A stretch of 64,000 nt of DNA. Source: Motacilla alba alba (taxonomy: Eukaryota; Chordata; Aves; Passeriformes; Motacillidae). The position numbers and the translations under genes are program-made. Location of the stretch: assembly GCF_015832195.1 (NCBI RefSeq), contig NC_052017.1, forward strand, positions 47,879,652 through 47,943,651, read 5' to 3'. This document shows positions 37,221-50,949 of this stretch, one piece after another; position 1 is the first letter of the stretch, and each line of letters begins with the position of its first letter. The notes below the pieces were generated by a model. It searched no databases. It was not told the DNA's origin and saw nothing but the letters and a program-made list of their open reading frames with translations.

Positions 37221-37237
37221 ATTTATTTATTTATTTG
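37221..37237. repeat. (ATTT)4 microsatellite
   Basis: Four tandem ATTT units plus one base; a short simple repeat. Confidence 0.9.
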
Positions 37238-37478
37238 TAGCAATTTTCAAGCTAGAAATTTCAATGCACAGCTGCAAGTGACAGCTTGGCTTAGTAAATT
37301 GCCAGTATCCTCATCACTCTTCTCTGTGCCTGGAGAGGAGTAATGGAATTGGGGGTCCAAGGGGAAGCGTCCCCTCCTAAAGGGTCTGGTGTTCTGCAGA
37401 GATTGTAACAGGGCTCAACCAGGCAGGCTGGCAGTGAGCATCCCCTGCACAGAAAGGTATCTACATGAAAAAGAATAG

Positions 37479-38081
37479 CCCAAAGTGGTTTGCTATAGCT
37501 TAAGAAAAGTGATTAGAATTAATAGGCCCTTATTTAGGGAAAAGGAACACAGTACTCCTCTCACAATAAATTCAGTCATTTTTGTACAGCAGCTGTACTC
37601 ATATTATCAATTCATGTACAGCACAACTTCATCTATTTTCCAAGCAGCTTCTGCATCTTTAAACAGTGACAGAGATGATTTCTCCACAGATGATTACCTT
37701 CAGAAATCTTCAGAATTTCTTAACATTTGGAAAGATAACCAACACCATAGGCAGTATTGCTCCTTGATGACTACATCTCACCTCCTTCATTCTTCCACCT
37801 TCCTCCAGCTTATATTTAACCAATTTTTGATCCTCTTTATGTTTTGTTTCACAGCTTTCACACACATAACTCCTATACTTACAGAGAGCTCTATTCCTAC
37901 ATTTCTCAGCTTAATTCATATATTTCTCTATGACAGAACAATTAGTAATTTTGTACATGTTTCCTGTTTTTTGATAGGCAAAAAAACCTTAATTGAAAAT
38001 ATGCTAATTATGAAAAGAAATGCTATTTTTAGAGTTGCAAATGCACTTAGAGCAGCCACTTTATTTCAACAAATTATGTGA
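37479..38081 (+). other. Long open frame, unrecognised, probably noncoding
   Basis: The frame is open for about 200 codons between a TAG at 37476-37478 and the TGA at 38079-38081. The first in-frame ATG is at 37614 (155 codons to the stop), in a weak Kozak context. The translation has a polar, acidic patch around residues 60-85 (counted from 37485) and a hydrophobic stretch near residues 106-128 that could be a membrane segment. I recognise no family. It is the longest open frame in the window, and at this base composition one of this length is expected only rarely in 64 kb. There is no clear promoter, splice site or polyadenylation signal tied to it. A chance frame remains the likelier reading. 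Confidence 0.12.
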
Positions 38082-38220
38082 GTTCTCAGAGATAAGGTCT
38101 GGTGGCAAATAAGGTAAGCTGACATCATCTCTATTGGTTTAATCTAGAACAGTCTCCTCAATGCTGCCTCCTTTTATCCAGCACAACTGGCGCATTCACA
38201 AAGCAGCAAATGTCATGAAA

Positions 38221-38385
38221 GAGTCACAGAATAGTTAAGGTTGAACAGGACCCCTCAAGATTTATAGCTAACCATCCCTGCTCAAAGCAGCATCCGCTAG
38301 AGCAGGTTGCCCATGGCCTTGTCCCCCAAGGTTTTGCAAACCTCCATACGTGGAGCCTCCACAGCCTCACTAGGCAAGACATCAC
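38221..38385 (-). mobile_element. CR1 LINE 3' fragment, minus strand
   Basis: In plus orientation it begins GAGTCACAGAATAGTTAAGG, TTGAACAGGACCCCTCAAGA, and continues through AGAGCAGGTTGCCCATGGCC to GTGGAGCCTCCACAGCCTCA. This is the reverse complement of a bird CR1 3' end, so the element's 3' terminus is at 38221 and it is truncated after about 165 bases. A run of A follows shortly after (near 38410) but is outside the similarity. Confidence 0.85.
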
Positions 38386-39408
38386 CTTCTAACTCCTCCT
38401 GCCGCTCCTTTAAAAAAAAAAAAAGTTGACAATCTTTATAGGAAAAGAACCCACATTGTTTTAGCCAAAAGTTCTTTGTGCCCCTTAGACTAGGATCTTT
38501 GAAGAGGTTTTTCAGAGTTGTTACAGGAGGGGGTTTTTCTAGTTCTGCAATAGTTCGACAAGAGCTATATTAATCACTAGTGAGGTGGATCAATTTATGT
38601 GTTTGGGAAACATTTATCTCACCCACTGTGCACTATCATCCTTTGCATCCCTTTTATCTAAGTTCTTAATTTTTCACCTGCTCTTCAAAGAAAATCATCC
38701 TTATTTATGCTCCCAGAGTGCAATGAGAAAAAAATTTCCTTTTGCCCAACCATAAGGAGACACCTGAAAATTAGCAAAGGCACAACCCCAGAACAACAAA
38801 ATGCTACTTATGTGTCCACCAGAGACTTTGTTTCCACATTTTTATAAAGTCAGGAATTTGAAAAAATATGCAAACATTTGTGACATGACATGGGTGAAGC
38901 CCACAGCGCAGGGTTGCTTGAGATGAAGGGAGTAGAACTGAAGCTCTTCCTCTTTGGGCAATTAGCAAGTGAGGAGGGAGAAATCTGCTGAGATCTGATC
39001 TCTTTCTTTCTCTCTTCTGATACAATAAATTTCCCCCTTTTCAGTAGAGACATAAGAGTAGCACACTAAAAACATTATTATTTCAAACCACTGTTCACCA
39101 ACGTTGAAAGACTCATCTTTATAATTTAGAAGCAAGAAAGCAACTAACTCTTATCATTTTCACAGTAATGATAAATGTTCCAAGTACCTGCTAGAGAAAG
39201 CCTAGGGCATATTCAACACTGCAGTTCTCTTTTGCTCTTTCTTGGACTGCATGACCCCTTCCAGCTAAATCCTGCTGGGTATCTCCTCTGAAGTTAGAGC
39301 AAACAGTTATTGGCTAACAAAAAGAGTGAATTTAAACAATTTATCTCTGGCTTCTCCACATCTCCTGCATTTTTAAAATTCAGTAGAGTCTGCAGATGTT
39401 TCAAGGGG

Positions 39409-39437
39409 TTTTTTTTTGCCTTTTTTTTTTTTCCCCC
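39409..39437. repeat. T-rich tract
   Basis: A run of T interrupted by GCC and ending in CCCCC; low-complexity sequence. Confidence 0.9.
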
Positions 39438-39801
39438 AGAGTCATCACTTTGCTCTGCCTTGTTATCCAGGAAAGGTGCTCAGCAACCCTAGAAGGCTTG
39501 GAGAAAAAAAAAAGTCACTTTAAAATTTTCATAGTACATAAAAATCTCATCTTAAACTCAAATCAAAACCCATTCCAATTGTGTACATATGTTCAACTAG
39601 TCAGCTCTTCACCTAAATTTGCAACAGTTTCTCTCATGACTGCCTCCAGGTTTCATTTTCCGCCTCAACACAGCTTCTGGCTATGTTATCTCTGTGCTTT
39701 TAGGTATTTATGGTTGGCCTTTTTTCAGTCCTTCTGCTCATGAGCTGTGGAGACTCCAGAGACTCCAATGCACCAGTGACAATGGTGAGAATTTGGGCCA
39801 C

Positions 39802-39845
39802 TGGATTCTTCCATTCTACACCATGGATTCTTCCATTCTACACCA
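39802..39845. repeat. Perfect 22-bp tandem duplication
   Basis: TGGATTCTTCCATTCTACACCA-type units at 39802-39823 and 39824-39845 are identical over 22 bases, indicating a recent duplication. Confidence 0.95.
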
Positions 39846-42800
39846 CCACCTTTCTATGCTTCCTTTTTATTTCCATTATTATTCAACAAATTGTCAATTT
39901 AGCTTTAATGGTTTTCAGGTTTTATAACAAACTCACCATTTACAGTATGCAACTTTTTTTTTTTATGGTAACAAATTCTGAGAAGGTGAAAGGTGAAATT
40001 AATTAATCCACTAGTTGTACCCACAGATTTGTCTCTTGATTTAGACTAATGAATGTCAAAGCAAAAAAGCAGAAATGTCAAGACATTTTCAATACTTCTT
40101 GACTGGTGTGAGCAAAGGAACTAGCAATGTCATTTTAAGGCTGGAAAAAACAGGGATCAAAACATGCAGTTCAGTTTACTTTTTCTGCAAAGAAATTGAT
40201 CACAAGTGCTACAATCTGATAAGAGCAAAGTAGTTACAAAAAGTACTTTCATGTCAGAGGAGAAAACTGGAATAGAATAGGAAAAACATTGATATTAAAA
40301 ACAAGACTTCAAAGAAAGACAAAAACTGTTTTTCTCTTTTTCTAGAGAAAAACATCAGTATAGAAACAAAAAGTCAAGATATTCTGCCTAGGAAAAACTT
40401 ACATTTACCACTAACTTCCAGTGAGTCCAGTGTTGATACTGAACCTGCTGAGGCTGCCCAGCAGTACCACAGAGAGAAGGCAACCCTGGTATTCCTCAGT
40501 GATGCTTCAGTGAGAGAGTTGTTCTTGCAGGCCCTGTTCTGCAGCATTTTATCACAACACAATCCAGTGCAGAAAAAGTTTGGATTCCATTCTTTAATTC
40601 AAATTTCATACAGCTCATAAATTGGCTTAATTTTTCTTTGGTTTATAACCAAGAAAGCTGTCTCCAGCTATTTGGCTTTCTCTGCCCTCAATGAAGCAGC
40701 TGCAGACTTACCCCTGGTAAGTCAATAGAGTTCTGCCATGAATCACTGCACTAACATTGATATTTCTTCCTAATTAGGATCTTAAATTCTTATCAGCTAT
40801 CCGAATAAAAGAGTTAGTAATTTGTTTGTATTAATTCCCCCACTGTGCTAATTATTTTCATTGAAGGCTGAGAGAAACAGCACGTTTTTAAGTAGCAGGG
40901 TCTGGCTGGTTTTCCTGTTGGCTAAAGCAGGATTTTCAAGAAATACAAATCATGATGTGAAAGGAAAGTTGATGGTCATTGCATGGAAGCAACAGATCTG
41001 GAAATTATTAATTTGGTGTTAGGAAGCTTTTAGGTAAACAGCAATGGAGCAAAAAATGTTTCTCGCTTAAATTGTGCTAGCTATTTGCTCCCTACCTTGC
41101 TTGTCTTTCCCCTTCCTATTGTTTAATGGTTTGTGTAGGAACCAATTCAGAATGTCTCATGGGATGTAGGAACTTTTCAGTAAGAGGTGATATTTCAGTA
41201 GAAGAAGGCTGATGTGGAAATTCGATATAACAAACCTCTACTTCAACTAATAGGGACGACAAGGAGGAAGGAAAGCAGAGCATTCCTGGAACTTATAAGA
41301 GTTTACCAATACAAATGAGAAGCAACAAGTTTATTAGACATCCCATTACTATCAAATGGATGTGTTTTGCTGATACCTCTACTTTACCCTGTGCAAAAGG
41401 CAGCAGTGCTGTTAAGTGTAGACCGAAAAAACAATGAGATGCAAATAAGCAAGAGACAAATTATCAGGCAGGCAAAAGAGCTTTGATTTTGGTTCAGCTG
41501 AACAGGGGATTAATTCCTCATAATGGAAGTGAAATGTGCCAGATCAGGCTCCCATATCACCAACTGCCTTCAGATTCTCACTGAACCATCATCCTCTGTG
41601 TTTGCACTGAGCAATCTGTTTTACCCACACATGGCACAGTCCCCAGCTCCTATGTGGTCAGATTTTAAAAAGGGCACAATTCTCAATAGCTGTCATTGGG
41701 CTCTCCCTCCACAGACTGTTTGAAGTAGAGTCTCTTACGTACATCAGAAATTATTCTGCACGTTAGTGGTAGAGGTTTGAGGCACAGAGTACTCACCATG
41801 GCATTGTAAACACAGCCCAAAACAAAAAGATTAAAGTCACAGTGCTGTGTGTTCACTCAGCAGTGTGAACTGATGGATTTCCTAGGCAAGACTTTCATTA
41901 AAACACGGTGGCCAAGACGCAGCCTGAAATACCATCCTGTACTCTTCACTGGATTACCCTCCCTTCTGTCTGATACTCAGAGTGTGCAGAGGCACCTCTG
42001 ACCCAAGGATTGCAGCAATCCAGAACACCAAGTCTCACTTCTACCAGGAAACGTGGGTTTCAGTTCTAGTACACAGCAGTCTCTGCATGTGTAAAAAATG
42101 TGGCTCAAGAGAGCACAGAGAGGTTCATGGAACAGGATAGCATCAAGCCCTATTCAGAGTAATACCAGACCAACTGTAGAAACAACTGAAGGACTTAATT
42201 CAGAAGTACACTTAAACACATGCTTATCTCACATGAGCTGATGAAGCTTAAACAACCCATTTCTGGGTAGAGAGAGTATTATAGCTCAATATTTTTAAAT
42301 AGCATCAGAGGCTTCAAAAAATATAAATCTTTCGCCCTTTGAGTATATGCATTCTCTTGAGAAACAGGATGGTATAGTATGCAATCTCTGTAATTTGTCA
42401 TCATTTTCCACAGTTTTTTTCTTGATCTACACCTGTTTTCCTCTGATATTTATTCTTGTTTTTCATTATCTCCTTTCTGACGAATGTTATCTGCAGCAAA
42501 ATTACTATCCTCATGATCTAAATGTCTGAGAAATTTTCTTCCTTTCACTCCTTAAATGGAAAACTATATTTGGAAAAGTAATCTGAAACTTGGAAAGCAG
42601 AGATTTAACTAAGTTCACCCCTGAAGCTTTCTTCATTTGTTTAGTTCATTTTAGTTTCAGGTTTTGGCCCAGTTCTTAGTCAAGGGAATTGATGGGACAA
42701 GGTGCTATATGAACAAAAATTTTCAGGGCACTAGAACAGAATAACAGGCTGGACTATATCAGAGTTTAAAACCATCTGAGGAATAAGGGACACGTGATCT

Positions 42801-45800
42801 GCACTGAGACATTTAACTTCATACGTGGATGATGGAAAAGACTCTTATACAGAACAGCATGGAGCAAGATAGAAGACAAATTTCTGCTTTAGGAACTCAG
42901 ATTGAAAACACAGGGAAACAGCAATTTGTGCTGCTCATGTGTGATTCATCTGTCATCTGTAACCACTCAAGGAGAAGACCCAAGCACCACAGTGGGCAGT
43001 GAAGCAAGACCGTGCTGTCAGCACAAAGTGGCAGCAAGAACAAAGAAAGATGTTCACCTGTGAAAATGGAACTTGAACTAACAGTGGGCACTAGCGCTGA
43101 TTCCAGTCTTTCTTGCTAGCAAGGAGTCAGCACTGCACTCTGACTACTGCATATAATTTGCCAGGCCTGTTTTAAAAAGGAGATTATCACAAAATATGTA
43201 AAAAATAAAGGAAAGAAAAGGGAAAGATTTCCAGCAAAGGGAAAAATGAAATAAAGGCTTATATAAACTGCATGCAGGGGGCAGGATGGGGAGACTTTCA
43301 GAACAATTTGTTGCTTTAAATGTGAAGTCAACCAGACACCTTGCTTACTGCTGTCAGAATACAGAAAGGGATTTCTGCATAAAATTAAAAACTTAAAAAT
43401 AATTAATATTTGTATAAAGTATTTAATAAGACAAGGCATTCTTTAGAGGGAAAAAAAATGTAGGAAGGCCTATATCAAGATCAAAACATTCTGAATCTAT
43501 CAAATGACATTCTTTCCTGTTGAGAAAATGACTTCATTATTTTGCATAGTAGAATTTAAACTTTTAAACACCTTCATCTGAAGCATGCTTTGCTGACTAC
43601 TACCCTGAGATACCACTAAGGTCAGATATTTTCATTAGTTTCCCTGATATTTCTCCAGTCTTCAGTGACAGATAAAAAGTATTTATCTCCTGTGAACACT
43701 GATTTGATGACAACACTGAGCAGCGTTAAAGGTGCATTTCTTTGTAAAAGTCAAAGAAGTGGAAATTCTAGGAATATGTGTCCCAAGAGTAAAACAGCTT
43801 TGAGGAACTGCTGCCATGAACATTTTCCCAATGAACCAGTGACTCAGGTTTTTTAAAAGCTTGATAAATGACCTTTGATATCACAACAGTAATGACTGGC
43901 CTAAGTGGGTTTTGGTTTTTGTTTGATTGGTGTTCGGATTTTTAAAAAATATTTCCTTTGTAAATTTCTTATGACAGTTAAAATTTTCACCCACAAAACA
44001 AGAAACTAAGTACATTCAAGGAAATATTCCAAATATCAGGAATGCTGACAACAAAACCAAAAAGTCATCCTTTAAAACTCGGCAGTTAAAAAATGTTTTG
44101 AGTTTTTTTTATCCAGAAAACAGAGAAAACATTTTATTTCATTGTGATAAAAGCTGTATGACACACTGCATATTACTTTCCTTATTCAGCAAGCCAAAAA
44201 CTGGGCTGGAAAACTCTCATAAATTTCTCATTGTGCTATTCTAGATTTTACTCTCTTGAGGCTGTGGAAAGTGAACATTATAGAGAGCTCTCATTTTTTT
44301 ACCAAAATATATTGTTCTGAAGCTACTGCTTATCAGTATGTTTCATGTCCTTAGAGACAATAATCTTTTGCTCTACCTACCATAATCAAGGCCCTTTTTT
44401 AAGTTGTTGCTGTAGTAATACACATTTTTCAGTTTGATATTTTTCCCAGATCTGCATTTATATGACCAGCTTAGGCAAAAGTTAAAAATGTCCTAAGGGT
44501 AAGTACAGAAATACATACTCCTATGTTCAAGATTTTAACAAAACCACAGAAAGCTTTTATGCCTGCATAAGAAAGAGGACACAAAGTGTTACCAATGCAA
44601 GCATAAGGATAGCTAAAACACAAGCACTTAACTATGAAGGTATTTAGTTAAGGACATCAAACAGAATAATATTCCAGGAAGGAAAAAACAATTAAGAAGA
44701 AAAATTTCAATGCAGGGACATATTATTCTCCCAAAATATATTTTGGTGTCTCTGTTGATGCTTATCTCATCAGCCTTACTTTGCCTGATTGAGGAATGTG
44801 AGATTTCCTACCAGCAAGGCTGACTGACCTAATTTCCAGAAAAGCAGAGAGAATGTCTGGTCCTCTGTGTTTTGACAGAAGAAATATTAAGCTAAAATAT
44901 ATCACCTTCAGAAAAGGAGCCATGGATATGGACAACTCCAGGATGAAAGCTGTTTGTAATTGGACACTGTGCTCTGCAGCAGTTTGCACCATGTGGTACT
45001 GGGCAGTCAGGCACCCAATGAGCCCTAACTCTTCCAGGCAGCTTGGCTCCAAGTGATTATTGAAGAATGCTGGAGACCTGGATTTAAACAGACTGGAATA
45101 TCCTTAGAGGAAGGGCAGAGCAGTTAAGTACCCCACCAGACACATGAAAGCGCTCAGAGATACAAGGGCATAGCAAACCCTCCGCCCCGCCCCAAGAACA
45201 AAGGAATTGCCTTTTCAGTCACAAATCTATAATAGGAAAACCCAAACAGAGAGAATTTCAATGACTACATGCACACATTCTCTGAAGCATTAGATAAATG
45301 TGATCAATACACCTTCTGTTGTATTAAAGGAAACCAGCAGAAAAACATCTGGTCTCAAAGACTGTGTGAATTACGATTGCCAGAGTCCCTGCTGAAGAGC
45401 AGAGTCTGAGGAACCTAATTCCTTCTGTAAGGATAGGGTGGTCAAGGAAGAAAATGCCTCAGCAGTATTATCAATTTAAAAAGCAGTTCGGGGGACAAGA
45501 GAGGATTTTTTTTTAATGCCAAAGGAATGTTGACTCCTTAGATGTTACAGAGGAACACGTTATAAAGGATATGGAAGTTATTTGTAGACCTAGAAAAAGG
45601 GCCAAATATATTCTACACGAATCCTCAGATGAACAGAAATATTGAGTAAACTATTAAGGCTGTCATGTATGACAAAAACACAGGCCAAGTCAAGCAAAAG
45701 AATCCATTACAGTACCACAGGAAAAACTGGCCCCAGAGGGAGGAAAAAATGCTCAAGACCTTTTTGAAGAGCATGTGCATGCAAGCAAATCTATTCGCTG

Positions 45801-48800
45801 TGTTCAGCTGTTTTTAACAACAGACAGTTGCACTGTAGAAGTCACTGCATTGATTACTTGCTCATTCTCACTAGAGGATATATACCTAATGGGTCTCAGT
45901 TAGTCCAGCATGTGTCTCAGCAGCTATCAGCTGAGATACAGGTGTAAGAGATGATTTACATGCATTTAACATGAATTTTCACAATCAGAAACAAGCAGCA
46001 GTATTATGGTAGACTGTTACAGTCAAATAGATACTTTGGGGACAAATACACCCTTCACAACTGCTTTAGAAGAGATGCAAGAAGCAGAGACTTGGCTGCA
46101 GGGCTCTGGGACCACATGAACTCTCCAAGACAAAATACACCACAAAGCCTTTTATGTAACAGCCAAGCTGCGCAAAAGTGCAAAATAGCTCTGCAGAAAA
46201 CCCCAGAAAACTCCTAAGTAGCAGGTTGTTCATATACATTTAAAATGCTCTATTAAATGGCTGTTGCTTAACAACAATTACTTTATGTATCATAGCTATG
46301 CATTGTTAGTATTTTCATTACTGAAACTTCTGACAGATGATGAAAGGGGAAAAAACACTTTTTGGGCAATTTCACCTAACCGTTTGGAGATGGCTGTTGT
46401 GCTGTGCAGAGGCTGTAGCTGCAAGCTCCAAGGAGTTTAATGGAACTATTGAAGAAAGCCAGCCTCTGCCAGATGGTTTGGCTTAGAATGGGTACCAAAC
46501 AACATAACCCATAAATTTTATGTTGTTCACCTGTCAAACTATATTTTTATTTATTTTTTTTTAATTCCCTACAATGTATTCAACCGCAGTAGAAAGAACT
46601 GGAACTTTCAAAATACCTTCAACAATGATGGTTTAACATGGGGTTCAAAATATCATGGAAAGAAGCATTCACAGAACTTGACCATTTCTCCTGCTGGATC
46701 CAAACTTTATAATATGAACTTTCAGGAATATAAAGGAAACACTTGCTGACAACATGAGAGTAGTTAAAAATATTCACCAGAAGGGAGAACAGGGAATATA
46801 ATAATGAGCATGCAGTTAAAAAGTTACTTTGAACCAGGAGCTTTCTGTCTTGTGTAAATTTAAAGAGCCACCCACAAGAAGGGCAAGTGAGAAAGAGGAG
46901 TTGCAAAAACAGAAAAAATAAACATACTAAGCCCCACTTCACCCCTCTGCATGCGTGAGCTGCAGCAGCAATCAATCACATTTCTCTGTTGGGACTGCTT
47001 CTGTGTCCTGGATAGGAGAGCTTTGCATCAACACATTTATGCTTAAGTAGCTGAAGCACACCCAAAGGCTACAGTAAACTTCAGACCGATTTTGCAAACA
47101 AATAAATAAAGGTCAAGGCTGAAATTTCAGCCACTGCCTCTGGCCACACATGGCTCACTATCCCTAGAGACATGGGATCAGGCAGGCACGGTGCCGGGAC
47201 ACAGCCTCATGTATTGGCACAAGTAGGCAGTGTTTCCAAAATAAAGATGTGGGCAGGAGTCCCATAATCAGAAAAAATAGGAGGGAACAGTTTCAAAAGT
47301 GACTTCAGAAGGTAATTTTGTGTCATGTGGACTCCAAAATCACTTGGAAAATATTACTTCACATCTGCTTGTTCCTGCAGGGGGGTCTGACAGCACCTCT
47401 TCCCAGTGCCAGCACTACATTTTGCTTTCAGAGACAGAAAAAACATCCAGTGTGCCAGCTTTCCAGAGACTACTTCTCTGCCTAGAGGGGCATGAGGCTT
47501 GCTGGCTTGCTAGGCTGCTTTCTGCATATGCTAGGGCCTTGTGGAGCCTGCTACGATTCCCTCCTAGCTGACATAGCAAGCTGTCTACCAAACCGTGCCC
47601 CAAAAGAAGCATCTTGGTAAAGAAAGGGAATGGTGTGCACAAAGAACCAAAGTCTCACTACCACACTTTTTGGACTTGCAATGGCCCTACGGTCATTCAC
47701 TCCCACATCTTAGAAAAAAGAAACCGAAGGCTTAAGTTATCTTCTAAAAATCATAACAAGAATTTGAGCTTTTGAACATAGTAGAACATTCCCATTTCTA
47801 CAACCACATAATTGTCATCCTTTTAGTTACTATAAATCCACTACAGTAGTTTCTAAATTATTACAGTTACTTGAAATTGAAATAACTAAGACTGTGAAAG
47901 AAAGAGAAAGTGGCAAAGCAATTATTTAGCATGGGAATCATGTAAGAGAATGCCAACTAATAAACAGTAGGAAAGATAGGAAAAAAGCAAATGACTAGAC
48001 ACTCAATTTGCATGTGTAATAACCCACTAAATATGCTGTAACCCCACAGACAACATAAAGACACACTGCAAATAATATACTCAATTTAATCTCTTGGTGT
48101 TCTATTTTACAGATGCATTTGTAATAGAAATTTTTAAAAATTACACAATATTGCTTTCCAACACCATTTTGTTACTCATAGCTCAGAGTATACTGTACCA
48201 CAACACAGTAAATGAGGAAAAGGCTTTCATTTCATCCTTCAGAAACAGAGCATATATTATTTCCACAGTGTGAATAATGGTCAGGTGATACTACTGGTCA
48301 GCAGAAGGAGAGTTGAGGCAGCCTCTGATTTGCATTCCACAAAAGAATAAAGAGTAAAACAAGGAGTTTCCTCTCCCTTCTGCTTAGGGGCTCACAGATT
48401 GAAGGGGTTTACCCCTCAGGCACAGATAATACATCATCAGGTTGCATATGGCTGCAGCAATGTTCTGGGCAGCAACATTCCATGAGGTATGCAACTAGTA
48501 ATTTCAAGAGTGAAAAAAGCAAATTTTGAAAGAGATGAAAATAACTTGAAAGCAAGTTTTTGAGATGTCTTTAAAACTATGATGCATTTCACATGGCTTG
48601 GCTAGGTTTTACAGGAGGTTACAGGCTGTTGCTTTAGTGACCATGCATTCTACTACTGATACTGTCCTCAAAAAACTCCTAGGATTATGGGTGGTGCTTA
48701 AAAGAAGTGGTATCCAGCAGGCAAAAACACCAGTGGGTGTCAGAAACTTGTCTCATGCAAATCCAAAGGCTAATCTTATACCACTGAAACTATTAGCGGC

Positions 48801-50949
48801 ACCTCCCCAGAGAAAGAAAAAGATGGAGCTTTAAGCCTTCATCATTATACATTAAAGTCAGAGGGGTTTCAGCAGGAGAAAAGATTAAAGCAGCTGCCAG
48901 CACCTGACTTATTATTTAGGGATTCCCAAAGCATGAATCAGCCATGCTAATAACCAAAGACAAGAAACTTGAACGCTGACATCAGAGATATTAAAAAATT
49001 AATGAGAAAGTCTATAACTACAAACTAAAGATTGAGAGATTGTTTCCTCAGTCATCAGCAGTATATTCCAATTCCCACTATGAAGAGTGCAGCCACTAAA
49101 CTAATTTTGTGATTTAATGTTAACTAATAGAATTTAAGAATTTTTCTTTCACTTATATTGGGTTTTCTTCTGCATAAGAGAGGAGGTAGATGTGGAGTCA
49201 GTGGGTCTGTGTGCAGAAGAAAAACTGAGCAATCTGACCATTAGGAGAATAATGATATATTTAATGACTAAATAAAAAAAAAACAAAAACACTTCATATC
49301 TGATGAAATGCTTTCAGGTAATTTTTGTAATAATCATCCTCTGATCTTTTCAGCCATTATAACTTTTAGTTGGTATTTATATTGAAGCTAATAAGGTCCA
49401 TGCAGAGGGCCCAGGACTCAGTCAAGAAAACAGGTTTATGTGGAGTATTTTTACATAATTTGTCCTTCCACATTACAGTGCTACACATTATAATGTTCAT
49501 AAAAAAACAGACAATCAAACAAGTTAATTTCAAGCAGCAGCTAAAGTAAGAAAATTAATCTGTTAAATAAGTGTGACATTTGCATCCCTGTTTGTTTATG
49601 GCAACAACTATGGCCTGATATATGTTACTGAGACCTCCAAGGTCTTTGGTTGACTTTGACAAAAAACATCAAGGTTCTCTTCTGAATTTCTCAATTAAAC
49701 TACACAGCAGAAAACTCAAAACAGCATGGCTGATTTAAATGGTACATGGCTTAAAATCACCTACCCCTTTAATAGCTGAATACCACATTTCAGCTCTTTC
49801 TGTATGATGCAAATTACAAATTAGAGTACAATTTTTATATGTGCAAGAAATAGGATTTAGCAGAGGCTGTTTCTGTCTTTCAGAGATAAAATTTCCCAAA
49901 CATATGTTTGCACCTCTCTTCCTCCTGTGATCTGGGTATATCTTTCAAGGAATAGGTGTTTGGGTCAAATTCTAAAAACACTCAAACTAGTACACCCCTC
50001 AGTTATTTTTAGGGATGTTCTCCCTTACTCAGAAAGGCAGCATCTAGGCTGTATAATCACAACAGCAGTATCACTGTAGTAAAAAGGATCTGGTTTGAGG
50101 ACAGACCATACATTTCTTCTTTTAATTTTCTTTTTCTTTTTTTCATTCTGTGAAAAAGCAATGAGTATGTCCTGCATTTGTAACTTCTTATTTGTACTCA
50201 GTAAAGTGTTATGGGGCATAGATTTTACTTTTATTGTGCTTCCAAAATGTTCTTAAATTTTTGAGCACAATAAGCACATATTTTTCACAACTCCTTAACT
50301 CTTCTTAGGCATTTGCACTCATATTTTGGCACTGCCTGGTGTACACCATAAAACTGAACATAAAAGATATGTTAGAACTCTGCTGATGAGCTGTTTGCTG
50401 GAAGACATTAAAATTCACAAGCACAGACTATCAAAACTTACCATTACTCTTACTAACATTTCAACTTGACATACTCCAGGTTTTTACTACTTAAAAAAAA
50501 AATCAAGATCTTAATTTACTTGAAAATTACAACAAAGATGACAAGCTATTGGTTCTTTTAGTCAAGTCAGCCAATCTTGACACTTTTTAAAAAAAATTGT
50601 AAAAAGCAACACACTGCATGTTGGTTACATAGTGAATGATGTTTACATGTGAGTGCTATTTCTAGAAACCTGCCACTTATTTTGTTAACGTGTGTGAGCT
50701 ATACATGTGGCTCATTTGTGACTCACAATTAAGCAATACTGACCAATTTCCATTATGTTTCCTTACAGTGGGTTGACACATTAAAAAAAAAAAAAAGTGA
50801 TGTCAGCGTTAAACAGCTCAAATCAAAGAACAGAAACAAAGGCAGAAATGAGCATGTAAATTAGGAAAGTAATACATACTAAGTGCAGACACAACTGTTA
50901 ATTAAACCAGAAGTTTTCCTTTAGCACTAACCTAAACCAAAGATGTGTC

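Larger units (their letters stand above)
38390..50940. other. Unique noncoding sequence, no gene seen
   Basis: More than 12 kb of unique sequence without a recognisable gene or transposon. Exceptions are simple repeats, such as the T-rich tract at 39409-39437, and the duplication at 39802-39845. Frames of 90-118 codons (for example 39396-39743 plus, 43116-43439 minus, 46619-46975 minus, 47299-47571 plus) give unrecognised translations. Confidence 0.6.

Noticed and set aside
39396..39743. 115-codon frame starting in a phenylalanine run
   Set aside because: The start is the translation of a T-rich low-complexity tract, and the rest is unrecognised.
43270..43290. CTCF-like GCAGGGGGCAGG word
   Set aside because: It lacks the CCA-type 5' half of the core motif, so it is too weak to report as a site.
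46619..46975. 118-codon minus-strand frame with a leucine/phenylalanine-rich stretch
   Set aside because: The hydrophobic run comes from antisense A-rich sequence. No gene context or known domain.
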